From NCBI GenBank assembly GCA_910574475.1, contig CAJTAT010000001.1, forward strand, positions 682,001 through 746,000: DNA of 64,000 bases. The letters run 5' to 3'. Shown here piece after piece: positions 17,246 to 25,853 of this stretch. Source of the DNA: Clostridia bacterium. Its GTDB lineage: Bacteria; Bacillota; Clostridia; Lachnospirales; Lachnospiraceae. Numbering within the stretch: position 1 is the stretch's first letter; each line of letters begins with the position of its first letter. The notes under the pieces are model-generated. The model saw only the letters and a list, made by a program, of their open reading frames with translations, was not told the DNA's origin and made no database searches. Both the position numbers and the translations under genes were made by a program.

Positions 17246-17279
17246 ATATCCATTCCTCTCATCACTCAATAAGTTCCGC

Positions 17280-18281
17280 TTATGATTTCAAAAATCCCTC
17301 ATGGGAATCCAGCCACTGCATATAACACTCAAAAGCACTTTTCACATCTCTATGCATTGGTTTATATCCCGTATCTTCCAAAAGCCTAACAAGTCCCATC
17401 GGAGCATTATCCCTGCTCTGATTTACCTGAATGGATGCTTCTTTTTGCTCCGTAGCTAACTCATAGGAAAATCCAGGATAACGCTCTTTCAAAAGCTGGC
17501 ACCAATCTAATAAGGACCAGCGTTCACCACTGCAGAAAGGATATATGTCATACGTCAGTTTCTCTGCTTGAAGAATCGCCAATACCTCGCCCGCAATATC
17601 CGGCCCGCTAACCCAGTCTTGAATACAAGGTCTCGGAAGAGTAATTTGTTTTCCTTCCATAGCTGCAGCTGTAGTCTGATAAATTAAGCTCATATGCCCT
17701 CTGACACCAGTATAACGTTCCCATGGACCATACACATCACCTATCCTTGCCACATATGCATCCATGCCATACAGCTCTTTTAATCTCAGAACTATCCTTT
17801 CTCCTGTAAACTTTGAAATCTCATAAAGAGAATGTGGATTGCCACAACTTACTCCTTCTTCCAGCATTCCTTCCTGAAATGCAGTAGATCCATATGCTGA
17901 TATGGAACCCAGATACAGAAAACGCTTTATCTCTTTGTTTGCTGCCGCAAGCATACTATGTAAAAGCCCTAAACAATTGACTTCCAATATTTGTGCCGGA
18001 TTCTTCTTTTCCATCTCATAATCAGGTGTAATTGCCGCTCCATGAACAAAATCGTCTACCTGATATTTTTCCAGCACTTCCTCTACGTGTTTCTGATCCA
18101 GCACATCGCCTGCCTCAAAGATTAGCCTGCCTCGCAGCTTTTCCAATTCTTCCATAAACAAAAGCTCTGGCGTCCTTCTTGCGTACAGAATCACATTCCA
18201 GCCCTCAGTCAGTAGTCTCTGTGCAATATTCATGCCCACAAAGCCCGTGCCGCCCGTCAAAAATACTGTCCTTTTAGCCAT
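17280..18281 (-). CDS. NAD-dependent epimerase/dehydratase-family protein (second copy)
   Basis: Extended SDR of about 333 residues. GGTGFVGMNIA near the N-terminus, LYLGSISAYGS (Ser region) and the catalytic pair in LYEISKFTGERI. The ATG at 18281 is preceded by GGAGG. The upstream dihydropyrimidinase-like gene stops at 18295, so the two are closely packed. Same general family as the protein at 14031-14945 but only moderately similar. Presumed to act on the sugar or a sugar derivative in the operon's pathway; no substrate can be read from the sequence. Confidence 0.88.
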   Translation of the reverse strand: MAKRTVFLTGGTGFVGMNIAQRLLTEGWNVILYARRTPELLFMEELEKLRGRLIFEAGDVLDQKHVEEVLEKYQVDDFVHGAAITPDYEMEKKNPAQILEVNCLGLLHSMLAAANKEIKRFLYLGSISAYGSTAFQEGMLEEGVSCGNPHSLYEISKFTGERIVLRLKELYGMDAYVARIGDVYGPWERYTGVRGHMSLIYQTTAAAMEGKQITLPRPCIQDWVSGPDIAGEVLAILQAEKLTYDIYPFCSGERWSLLDWCQLLKERYPGFSYELATEQKEASIQVNQSRDNAPMGLVRLLEDTGYKPMHRDVKSAFECYMQWLDSHEGFLKS

Positions 18282-18294
18282 CTCTACGCCTCCT

Positions 18295-19695
18295 TCAGCC
18301 AACTAGATTAAGCAGGGGTTTTTCTCGTTTCATAAGCTTCCCTCTGTGCCCTGTTTCCTTATAAATGCCCTTTTCGATCAGAATATCTCCTCCAACTATG
18401 GTATATTCTACTTTTCCAGTCATTTTCATCCCTTCATAAGGGCAAAAATCTGTTTGCATATGCATATCTGTCGCTTTCATTGTATAGGAAGCATTTGGAT
18501 CAACAAGAATCACATCTGCATCACTTCCAGGAGCTAAAATTCCCTTTTGGGGATATATACCCATAAGTTTCGCCGCATTTACAGATGTTAGTTCTACAAA
18601 GCGTTCAACGCTCATTCCCCTATTAACAACTGCCTCAGAAAAAAATGCCATTCCTCTTGTCTCAATAGTTGGCAAACCATTGGGAACTTTTGGAAAGTAA
18701 TCCTTATATTTTTTCTTTTGCTCTGAATGATAATCTGTATGATCACTATTAATCATCTGCACATAGCCATCCTGCACAAGTTTCCAAAGTTTTTCTCTAT
18801 CTTTTGCTCCACGTATGGGAGGACTACATATATAGTTAAAGCCATCCTCTCTTTCATATACCTCCTCATCCAATATCAGATAATGAGGGCATACTTCTGC
18901 AAAAAGCTTTGCTCCATCTGTTCTCTCAAGAAGCGATCTACTTTCTCCTGTCGTCATATGCGCAAAAATTACCGGAGCCTTCGTGTCTCTTGCCATTGCT
19001 AATATGCCATACATAGCTTCAATCTCTGATATAATAGGGCGACAAGCCGCATGATCTTTTGGCTGTGTCTTTCCTGCACTTATGGCATCTGCGATATTTC
19101 TCTCAACCATATCCGCGCTCTCTGCGTGAATAAGTGCAATGCCTTGCTCTTTCGCAACCATTTTTAAGACTTCATAGATCCCCTGTTTTTCCAGCATCAA
19201 ACTATTTCGATACACTGTAAACATTTTTATGGAAGGAAAACCATTCTGTAGGAAATAGCGGATGCTTCTTAAAGATTCCTCATCCATACTGTTAATACAT
19301 GGATGAAAGGAATAGTCTAGAATACTGTTTCCCTCTGCTTCTTTTAGCTTCCTTTTCATGGAATCCGCCGGCTTTTCTCCTTCATTATTAAATGCAAAGT
19401 CAACAAAGGATGTAGTGCCACCATATGCAGCGGCAATACTGCCACTGTAATAGGTGTCTTTTGATTTGGATTCTCCGACCCCGGTTTCCAGATGTGCATG
19501 GCTGTCAATCATACCTGGCATCACTAGGCGTCCAGAAGCATCAATGACCCGCTCTGACTGCCCCTCTTCTAATTGTCCTACTGCCACAATCTTATCTGCT
19601 CTGACAGCAAGATCTCCTTTGAAAGAACCTGTACTGTTCACAATTGTCCCATTTTTTATCAACAGATCCCAGATCTTCTTGTCCATAGTAGCCAT
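18295..19695 (-). CDS. Dihydropyrimidinase/dihydroorotase-family amidohydrolase (second copy)
   Basis: About 466 residues. Metal motifs: DSHAHLETG (about residues 56-64), Lys in PSIKMFTVYR (carbamylated position), IHAES, FAHMTTGES and NSDHTDYHSE. The overall order matches cyclic amidohydrolases, but the loop after HAHLE differs from the first copy (11859-13241), suggesting another ring substrate. Start chosen at the ATG at 19695 behind AAAGG; 19686 is also possible. It sits directly after the permease genes of the nucleoside importer, overlapping or abutting the upstream permease. Confidence 0.9.
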   Translation of the reverse strand: MATMDKKIWDLLIKNGTIVNSTGSFKGDLAVRADKIVAVGQLEEGQSERVIDASGRLVMPGMIDSHAHLETGVGESKSKDTYYSGSIAAAYGGTTSFVDFAFNNEGEKPADSMKRKLKEAEGNSILDYSFHPCINSMDEESLRSIRYFLQNGFPSIKMFTVYRNSLMLEKQGIYEVLKMVAKEQGIALIHAESADMVERNIADAISAGKTQPKDHAACRPIISEIEAMYGILAMARDTKAPVIFAHMTTGESRSLLERTDGAKLFAEVCPHYLILDEEVYEREDGFNYICSPPIRGAKDREKLWKLVQDGYVQMINSDHTDYHSEQKKKYKDYFPKVPNGLPTIETRGMAFFSEAVVNRGMSVERFVELTSVNAAKLMGIYPQKGILAPGSDADVILVDPNASYTMKATDMHMQTDFCPYEGMKMTGKVEYTIVGGDILIEKGIYKETGHRGKLMKREKPLLNLVG

Positions 19696-19708
19696 ATTCC
19701 TTTCTTTT

Positions 19709-20626
19709 TTACAATGCACTCTTTGCTTTTTCGCTCAACCGCCCTTTTCTCCACATTGCCAAAACCAATATGGTAATTGTAAAAAAGTAAGGCAGCATTA
19801 AAATAAACTGAGACGGAAGTCCATATGCCTGAAGTCTTGCCCCCACAGAATCAATAAATCCGAATATCAGCGTACCAAGCCATACAAATATTGGATTCAT
19901 TCCACCAAAATTCATTGCGGCCACGCCCATGAACCCGCGTCCGTTGGTAATATTATCTGCAAACATCTGAGAGTATCCCAAGGACAAATGCGCTCCAGCC
20001 AATCCGCCCAGTACACCAGAAATAATCATAACCTCATATTTCATTCGGCGCACACTAATACCTGCCGTTTCAGCAGCCATAGGAAGACGGCCCACACAGC
20101 GAACCCGAAGTCCCCAAACTGTTTTGAAAAGAAGGAACCAAAGAATCACTACCATCACAATTCCAAATACTTCTGTTACACACCAATTGTTAAAAATATC
20201 ATTCAGAATAGGAATATTGTCCAGCGCTGCAATATGAATTCTTGGAATTTCCTTAATTTCCGGGCTTGTAAAAGTACCTGCTGTTCCAAGGAATTGTTTT
20301 AATCCAAACTTTGTAATCGCTAGTGCAAACATATTGACCGCGATTCCTGCAGCACAAATATGCGCATTGTACTTGATATTAGCCACAGCCATAATTAAAG
20401 CAATCGCAATACCGCTTACAATAGCCAAAACAATCGCAAGTAACCAGCTTCCAGTCGTAAAGCTTGTCAGAACTGCCACAAATGCAGATGTCAGCATAAT
20501 CCCCTCTGTACCAATGTTCAAAATATCTGCCTGCTGTGTAACCGTCGCGCATAATGCCGCGAACAATATAGGAGTCGCCGAACGAATCGTTGCATAAATC
20601 AGTGTTATATTAAAAACGTCATTCAT
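19709..20626 (-). CDS. ABC transporter permease, BMP/nucleoside type (NupQ-like)
   Basis: 305 residues, about eight membrane segments, starting MNDVFNITLIYATIRSATPI. It has the family signature LNIGTEGIMLTSAF (about residues 36-49) and GFMGVAAMNFGGMNP near the C-terminus. Forms the transmembrane heterodimer with the upstream permease, coupled to the ATPase at 21696 and the BMP lipoprotein at 23334. Its ATG shares one base with the stop of the previous gene (TAATG), indicating translational coupling. Related importers carry purine and pyrimidine nucleosides. Confidence 0.93.
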   Translation of the reverse strand: MNDVFNITLIYATIRSATPILFAALCATVTQQADILNIGTEGIMLTSAFVAVLTSFTTGSWLLAIVLAIVSGIAIALIMAVANIKYNAHICAAGIAVNMFALAITKFGLKQFLGTAGTFTSPEIKEIPRIHIAALDNIPILNDIFNNWCVTEVFGIVMVVILWFLLFKTVWGLRVRCVGRLPMAAETAGISVRRMKYEVMIISGVLGGLAGAHLSLGYSQMFADNITNGRGFMGVAAMNFGGMNPIFVWLGTLIFGFIDSVGARLQAYGLPSQFILMLPYFFTITILVLAMWRKGRLSEKAKSAL

Positions 20627-21693
20627 TACTTTTTCCCTCCTTCTTCAGAACTCACAGTGGTTACTTTCTCTTTCTTTTTCTTCTTTTTAAGATTAAAAAG
20701 TGTCTCCATTGTTGCAAAGATAATAAAAATTGCCGTGATAGTATCTACAATAGATCTGGGAACGCCTGCAAAACGCTCCATGGAAAGAGCACCCGATTTT
20801 AAGGCAGCCACAAAGAATGACATAAGTGGTACCAGGCGAATATCATTCCAAACGATCATAGATGAAAGCATACCATCATTTGCAATGTTCAAAGAGAAAT
20901 TATCCAGAAAATACCCATATACTCCAAGAACCTCAATTGTACCTGCAATTCCTCCAAGCGCACCGGACAACATCATTCCCTGAATCACCACTTTTTTGGA
21001 ATTAATTCCCATATAATCTGCATGGCTACTGTTTAATCCCACTGTCAAAAACTTATATCCCAATGTAGATCTGTAAAGAAGCCAGATAACTGCTACCACT
21101 ATAATAACTGCAAGAAACAAGCCTGTATTTGCCTGACTCGGCTTCATAATCTGTGTAAGCATAATGTTCTCATGAACTGCAGGTGTCTGTGGCATACCTG
21201 TTTTCGCACTCAATGGACCATTGCAAAGCCATGAAGTAAAGTATTTTGCAATATATGTTGACAGAATACACACACAAATCTCATTCACATCCCATTTCAC
21301 CTTTAAAATCGCAGGAATTGCTGCCCATAAAGCGCCTACAATCATAGCCAGAACAAGGCATATTAAAATATGTATGGGTGCAGGCATCTTCGGAAGGTAA
21401 TGGCCTGCCCATGCTGCTGTAATAGCCCCCAGATACAATTCACCCTCAATACCAGCATTAAAACATCCTACTTTACTTGCCACCGCAAATCCAACACCAG
21501 TCAAAAGGACTGGTACGAATTTTTGAAGTGTAGTACCAAGGTTTACTTTTCCTAAAAATGCGCCTTTAAAAAGTTGTACATATGCCTCAAAGGGCTTGAA
21601 TCCTAAAGCAAACATAAAAATTGCGCCCACTACCATAGAAAGAAGCAGTGTCAATAAAAGAGTCACATATCGATTATTTTTCTTCTCTGTCAT
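20626..21693 (-). CDS. ABC transporter permease, BMP/nucleoside type (NupP-like)
   Basis: 355 residues, eight to nine membrane segments. Motifs: FNAGIEGELYLGAITAAWAG (coupling/substrate region, about residues 75-94) and SGALGGIAGTIEVLGVYGYF. The C-terminus is a long basic tail (KKKKKKEK). The ATG lies two bases after the ATPase stop. Pairs with the NupQ-like permease. Confidence 0.93.
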   Translation of the reverse strand: MTEKKNNRYVTLLLTLLLSMVVGAIFMFALGFKPFEAYVQLFKGAFLGKVNLGTTLQKFVPVLLTGVGFAVASKVGCFNAGIEGELYLGAITAAWAGHYLPKMPAPIHILICLVLAMIVGALWAAIPAILKVKWDVNEICVCILSTYIAKYFTSWLCNGPLSAKTGMPQTPAVHENIMLTQIMKPSQANTGLFLAVIIVVAVIWLLYRSTLGYKFLTVGLNSSHADYMGINSKKVVIQGMMLSGALGGIAGTIEVLGVYGYFLDNFSLNIANDGMLSSMIVWNDIRLVPLMSFFVAALKSGALSMERFAGVPRSIVDTITAIFIIFATMETLFNLKKKKKKEKVTTVSSEEGGKK

Positions 21694-21695
21694 AA

Positions 21696-23240
21696 TCAGG
21701 ATACCTCCTTCTCTTCATCATCTGGTCTTTCACCCAGCATCAGAAGTCCCACATTATCTGTTGTGGCATCCTCAGAGTCCACAATACCCATAATCTTTCC
21801 TTCATACATCACCACGATGCGGTCTGAAAGCGCTAATACTTCTTCCAAATCTGCCGATACCAACAGAATTCCTTTTCCTTCTTTTTTAACAGTATTCAGA
21901 ATCTTTCGAATAGACTCGATAGCTCCGATATCAACTCCCCTAGAAGGCTGAGAGGCAATCAGTAGTTTTCCATCCGCATCCACTTCTCTTGCCACTACAA
22001 TTTTCTGTGCATTTCCCCCTGATAAAGATTGCGTAATAACTGTTGGATCTGCTGGTCGGATATCAAACTTTTCGATTAAGCGTTCTGCAAATTTTCGAAT
22101 TTCTTTTTTATTCCGGTTAATACCTTTTGCATATGGTTTCTCTTCAAAACGCCATGCAACTAGATTTTCTTCAATAGAAAGTGCACGATTCAGACCTCTT
22201 AAGTTACGATCCTCTGGAATATGCGTCAACCCTGCCTGTCTTGCCTGAAGAGGAGTGTAATTTGTAATATCCTGTCCATCTAAAATCACCTGTCCCTTTT
22301 CCACTTTACGCAATCCAGCAATAGCCTCAATCAACTCACTCTGCCCATTTCCATCCACGCCTGCGATTCCTACAATCTCACCTGCACAAACATCAAAAGA
22401 AACTCCTCTGATTTTAGACAGTTCTTTCTCTCCAGAAGTCCATATGTCTTTGAGTTCCAGAATCGGCGCTCCAATATTTCCTTTTTCTTTCTCTATACTT
22501 AAAAATACCTCACGCCCCACCATCATCTTGGCAAGTTGTGTTGTATTGGTATCCTCTTTATTTACAGTTGCAATATATTTGCCATTTCTCATGACCGTAA
22601 TCCGGTCCGAGATGTCCATAACCTCATTTAGCTTATGAGAAATAAAGACTATGGATTTTCCATCATTTCTCAATTCCTGAAGGATTTCAAAGAATTTTGT
22701 ACACTCCTGTGGTGTAAGTACTGCTGTCGGTTCATCCAGAATCAACACATTAGCGCCTCTATAAAGAGTCTTAATAATTTCTACTCTCTGGGCCTCTCCA
22801 ACTGAAATCTGATCAATTCTCTTATCAGGCTGAATATCCATATGGTAGGTTTCTACATAATGGTTAATCTTCGAACGCGATTCTTCAAAATCAATTTTAA
22901 CTCCCTTTTTTGGCTCAAATCCCAAAATTACATTCTCCAACACAGTCAAATCATTCACCAGCATAAATTCCTGATGAACCATACCAATTCCCTCACTGAT
23001 AGAAATACTGGGAGTCAAATTTTCCATTACTTTACCATTAATTTTGATAACGCCACCATCTGGACGATAAAGTCCATAAAGCATCTTCATCATGGTAGAT
23101 TTTCCAGCTCCATTCTCTCCAATCAAGGAATGAATTTCACCTTTTCGTAAAGTAAATTGTCCCCCATCTACCGCATGAACAGCCGGAAAACTTTTATCGA
23201 TATCTGACATTTCAACAATAAAATCGTCTTTTGCTGCCAT
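21696..23240 (-). CDS. Nucleoside/sugar ABC transporter ATP-binding protein (NupO-like)
   Basis: 514-residue fused double ATPase of the carbohydrate/BMP class. First half: Walker A GENGAGKST (about residues 38-46), signature ISVGEAQRVEI, Walker B LILDEPTAVLT. Second half: degenerate Walker A GVDGNGQSE, signature LSGGNAQKIVVAREV, and LIASQPSRGVD in place of the canonical Walker B Glu. This asymmetry is typical of the family. The ATG follows GGAGG. It is separated from the upstream binding-protein gene by a strong hairpin (23269-23299), which probably keeps ATPase expression below that of the binding protein. Confidence 0.95.
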   Translation of the reverse strand: MAAKDDFIVEMSDIDKSFPAVHAVDGGQFTLRKGEIHSLIGENGAGKSTMMKMLYGLYRPDGGVIKINGKVMENLTPSISISEGIGMVHQEFMLVNDLTVLENVILGFEPKKGVKIDFEESRSKINHYVETYHMDIQPDKRIDQISVGEAQRVEIIKTLYRGANVLILDEPTAVLTPQECTKFFEILQELRNDGKSIVFISHKLNEVMDISDRITVMRNGKYIATVNKEDTNTTQLAKMMVGREVFLSIEKEKGNIGAPILELKDIWTSGEKELSKIRGVSFDVCAGEIVGIAGVDGNGQSELIEAIAGLRKVEKGQVILDGQDITNYTPLQARQAGLTHIPEDRNLRGLNRALSIEENLVAWRFEEKPYAKGINRNKKEIRKFAERLIEKFDIRPADPTVITQSLSGGNAQKIVVAREVDADGKLLIASQPSRGVDIGAIESIRKILNTVKKEGKGILLVSADLEEVLALSDRIVVMYEGKIMGIVDSEDATTDNVGLLMLGERPDDEEKEVS

Positions 23241-23268
23241 TCTGTCCTCCTTCTCCTCTTTCTTTATA

Positions 23269-23299
23269 GGACTGCTCAGGAAAAATCCCTGAGCAGTCC
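23269..23299 (-). terminator. Intercistronic hairpin between BMP lipoprotein and ATPase genes
   Basis: Perfect 12-bp stem GGACTGCTCAGG / CCTGAGCAGTCC (23269-23280 with 23288-23299). No good T run follows on the minus strand, so it may act as mRNA 3'-end stabiliser or partial attenuator rather than a full terminator. Confidence 0.7.
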
Positions 23300-23333
23300 A
23301 AATTGTCCTATATTTTAAATTCAGAGTAAATTT

Positions 23334-24473
23334 TTAGTTTGCTGGTTTTCCATAGCCTTCATAAGAGTCTACTACAATCTCACCGCTGGCAATCTTTTCT
23401 TTCAGCTCTTCTATTTTATCCACAATATCCTGTGGGAACTGGTCACCCAGAGCTTCCTTCATAACAGAGAAATCGGTCAGGCCCACACCGTCATGTGCCA
23501 GATCCATATAAGTTGCTGTTCCACCTTCAAATTCGCCATTCATAGCTGCTTCAATAATCTGGAACGTACAGTTATCTACATTCTTCTGCATAGAAGTCAG
23601 AATATGTCCAGGATATAATGCATCCTGATTTGTATCTACTCCAATAGCATATACGCCTTGCTCAGCAGCAGCTTCCATTGCACCAATACCTGTGATATTT
23701 GCCACATTCATAATGATGTCAGCGCCCTGATCAATCTGTGCTGTAGCCAATTCTTTTCCTTTCAATGCATCTGTAAATGTGCCTGCAAAAGACTGAAGAA
23801 TTTGGATATCAGGATTAATATATTTTGCTCCCTGCTCGTATCCTGCATAAAAGTCATGAAGTACCGGAATATCCATTCCACCTACCCATCCTATGATGGC
23901 TTTGTCATTTACGCCCTCAATCTCTGTCTTCTCAGTGAACATAGCCGCTGCTGCACCTGCCAGGAAAGAACCTTCATTCTGTGCAAACAGAGTAGATACT
24001 ACATTATCTCCAGCTTCACTTACTCCATCAATCAGAGCAAATTTTGTATCTGGATAGTTTGGACAGTGTTTTTCCATAATCTCAAGGAACTGGGTAGATA
24101 CGCCAATAACCAAATCGTATCCTGCATCTGCCATTGCCACAAAGTTCGCTTCCCAATCTGCCGCCTCACCAGACTCAAGCTCTGTAAACTCGATACCCAA
24201 CTGCTCCTGTGCCATCACAGCCCCGTCATGCGCCAGATCGTTAAAAGACTTATCCCCCAGGAAGCCTGAGTATACAAGAGCTACCTTAAATTTCTCACCG
24301 CTCTCTGATGGAGCTTCTGTCTCTGCATCCGCTGGAGCTTCTGTCTCTGCGTCCGCCTCTGTCTCTGCAGGAGCTTCTGTGGGGGCTTCACTCTCTCCTT
24401 TGCTTCCTCCACATCCAATCAGACCAAATACCATAGTACATCCCAGTAGTAACGCCAGTAACTTTTTCTTCAT
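23334..24473 (-). CDS. BMP-family nucleoside-binding lipoprotein (PnrA-like)
   Basis: 379 residues. Lipoprotein signal with lipobox LIGC (Cys about 21), then a low-complexity linker rich in Ala/Glu/Thr, then the basic-membrane-protein fold (KVALVYSGFLGDKSFNDLAH, IGVSTQFLE, IIGWVGGMDIPVLHDFYAG). BMP proteins bind nucleosides and feed them to the permease/ATPase complex encoded next. It follows nucleoside hydrolase 1, with a copy of the dispersed hairpin repeat between them. Confidence 0.94.
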   Translation of the reverse strand: MKKKLLALLLGCTMVFGLIGCGGSKGESEAPTEAPAETEADAETEAPADAETEAPSESGEKFKVALVYSGFLGDKSFNDLAHDGAVMAQEQLGIEFTELESGEAADWEANFVAMADAGYDLVIGVSTQFLEIMEKHCPNYPDTKFALIDGVSEAGDNVVSTLFAQNEGSFLAGAAAAMFTEKTEIEGVNDKAIIGWVGGMDIPVLHDFYAGYEQGAKYINPDIQILQSFAGTFTDALKGKELATAQIDQGADIIMNVANITGIGAMEAAAEQGVYAIGVDTNQDALYPGHILTSMQKNVDNCTFQIIEAAMNGEFEGGTATYMDLAHDGVGLTDFSVMKEALGDQFPQDIVDKIEELKEKIASGEIVVDSYEGYGKPAN

Positions 24474-24493
24474 TTTCTTTTCCTCCTACAATT

Positions 24494-24602
24494 TTAAAGT
24501 ACCGCTCCGGCCTTCCAGTGCATGGGGTAATAGAACGAATTTCCAGCCGTAAAAACGTATGCCTGCAAATGGTCCTCTGCACTATTCAGCCTGCGCTGTT
24601 TA
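24494..24602 (-). repeat. Dispersed hairpin repeat, copy A
   Basis: About 109 bp, lying exactly in the gap between nucleoside hydrolase 1 (stop 24604) and the BMP gene. Shared landmarks with the copies at 39094, 39204 and 63201: CCGCTCCGGCC, ATAGAACGAATTTCCAGCC, CCTGCAAATGGTCCT and CTGCGCTGTTTAT. The arms AGTGCA/TGCACT pair, differing from the other copies by compensating changes. Confidence 0.75.
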
Positions 24603-24603
24603 T

Positions 24604-25551
24604 TTAAAGCTCTTCATAAAGCTTCAAATTCTCTTCTACAATGTCCCAGAATTTCTCTACATCCAGCTTCACTGCGACTTTTGAGTTTTTCTCTTTATCG
24701 GTCATCAGATTAAAGAAATCACAATTGGTTCTTCCGTGGCTCTGCCCGCCGGTAATATCAATCTCTGTAAACATCTCTTTTGTCTCGATGCAGCTGGGCT
24801 CAATCAGATATGCTACTGTTGTAGGATCATGCAGGGGGCCGCCTGCCCATCCAAAGGTTCTCTTTTGCGTCATACAGAAGAAATTCATTAAATCAACGAA
24901 GAGTTTTCCTGCCTTAGTTTTTACATGGGACATTCTCTCTACCACTTCTGGATAGCAAAGCGCCTGTCTGGTAAGATCGAGACCCATCATAACTACAGGT
25001 ACTCCACAGCTAAATACCACATGTGCCGCCTCAGCATCTGCATAAATGTTGAACTCTGCTGCCGGCGTAACATTTCCATGCTGATATGCTCCACCCATAA
25101 GTACAATCTCATCAATATTTTCTAAGATTCTTGGTTCTTTCCTCATAGCCATAGCCACATTGCTAAGAGGGCCTGTAGGAACTAATGTGACTGGTTTGTC
25201 AGATCCCATAACTGTCTCAATAATAAAGTCCACCGCATGTCTTGGATCCAGTTCCTTTGTCAATGGATCAAATACTGGCCCGTCCAGTCCTGAATCCCCA
25301 TGAACACGTTCCTCTACAGGAGGTGCGGTTCTTACAATTGGGCCTGCCAATCCTTTGCAGATAGGTACATCAATATTTAAATACTGGCATACATTTAATG
25401 CATTTCTAGTTACTTTCTCGAGGGTTTGATTACCATTTACTGTTGTAATACCCAAAAGTTCAATTTTGGGGTTTCTAGCTGCCAGCATAATAGCCACCGC
25501 ATCATCATGCCCCGGATCGCAGTCAATAATGATTCTTCTCTTATCATTCAT
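24604..25551 (-). CDS. Inosine/uridine-preferring nucleoside hydrolase (copy 1)
   Basis: 315 residues. Canonical Ca2+ motif IIIDCDPGHDDAVAIML (about residues 7-23), LVPTGPLSNVAMAM (ribose/Ca2+ region), LMGGAYQHGNVTPAAEFN and the C-terminal HDPTTVAYL. First gene of the long operon: its promoter and several LacI-type operators lie in the 302-bp gap to the divergent regulator. Cleaves imported ribonucleosides into base and ribose, so it links the BMP importer to the ring-opening enzymes downstream. Confidence 0.95.
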   Translation of the reverse strand: MNDKRRIIIDCDPGHDDAVAIMLAARNPKIELLGITTVNGNQTLEKVTRNALNVCQYLNIDVPICKGLAGPIVRTAPPVEERVHGDSGLDGPVFDPLTKELDPRHAVDFIIETVMGSDKPVTLVPTGPLSNVAMAMRKEPRILENIDEIVLMGGAYQHGNVTPAAEFNIYADAEAAHVVFSCGVPVVMMGLDLTRQALCYPEVVERMSHVKTKAGKLFVDLMNFFCMTQKRTFGWAGGPLHDPTTVAYLIEPSCIETKEMFTEIDITGGQSHGRTNCDFFNLMTDKEKNSKVAVKLDVEKFWDIVEENLKLYEEL

Positions 25552-25582
25552 CTCATAAACCTCTTCCTAATTATTTAAAATT

Positions 25583-25598
25583 CTTTAAACGATTTATA
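25583..25598. promoter_or_regulatory. Weak LacI-type operator candidate (O3)
   Basis: CTTTAAACGATTTATA, 11 of 16 positions matching GATAAAACGTTTTATC, centred on CG, inside the leader of nucleoside hydrolase 1. Confidence 0.35.
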
Positions 25599-25615
25599 TA
25601 TATATGCCGGCGTAA

Positions 25616-25631
25616 GATAAATCGTTTTATC
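25616..25631. promoter_or_regulatory. LacI-type operator candidate (O2)
   Basis: GATAAATCGTTTTATC, a near-perfect palindrome centred on CG, about 6-21 bp downstream of the predicted transcript start of the nucleoside operon. Confidence 0.7.
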
Positions 25632-25644
25632 CTTACATGGCAAT

Positions 25645-25672
25645 ATTATCATATGATAAAACGTTTTGTCAA
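25645..25672 (-). promoter_or_regulatory. Promoter of the nucleoside/ureide operon
   Basis: Minus strand TTGACA (25667-25672), 16-nt spacer, GATAAT (25645-25650). Operator O1 fills the spacer, as expected for direct repression. Confidence 0.7.
25655..25670. promoter_or_regulatory. LacI-type operator candidate (O1)
   Basis: GATAAAACGTTTTGTC, overlapping the -35 and spacer of the operon promoter; 15 of 16 positions match the palindromic consensus shared with O2 and O4. Confidence 0.75.
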
Positions 25673-25853
25673 TATAGCATTGTGCTTTTCGGATAGTTAT
25701 ACAATTTTATCTATCACATTTTGTGCATATTGCATAATATCTTTTTCTGTTTTTTCTCCATTCAACTTCCCTCTTCACTTCTTTTCAAAAATATGGTAAA
25801 CTTTTAGCAATTTGAAAACCCTGTTTGGTTCTGAAAATCCGAAAGGAGTTATT

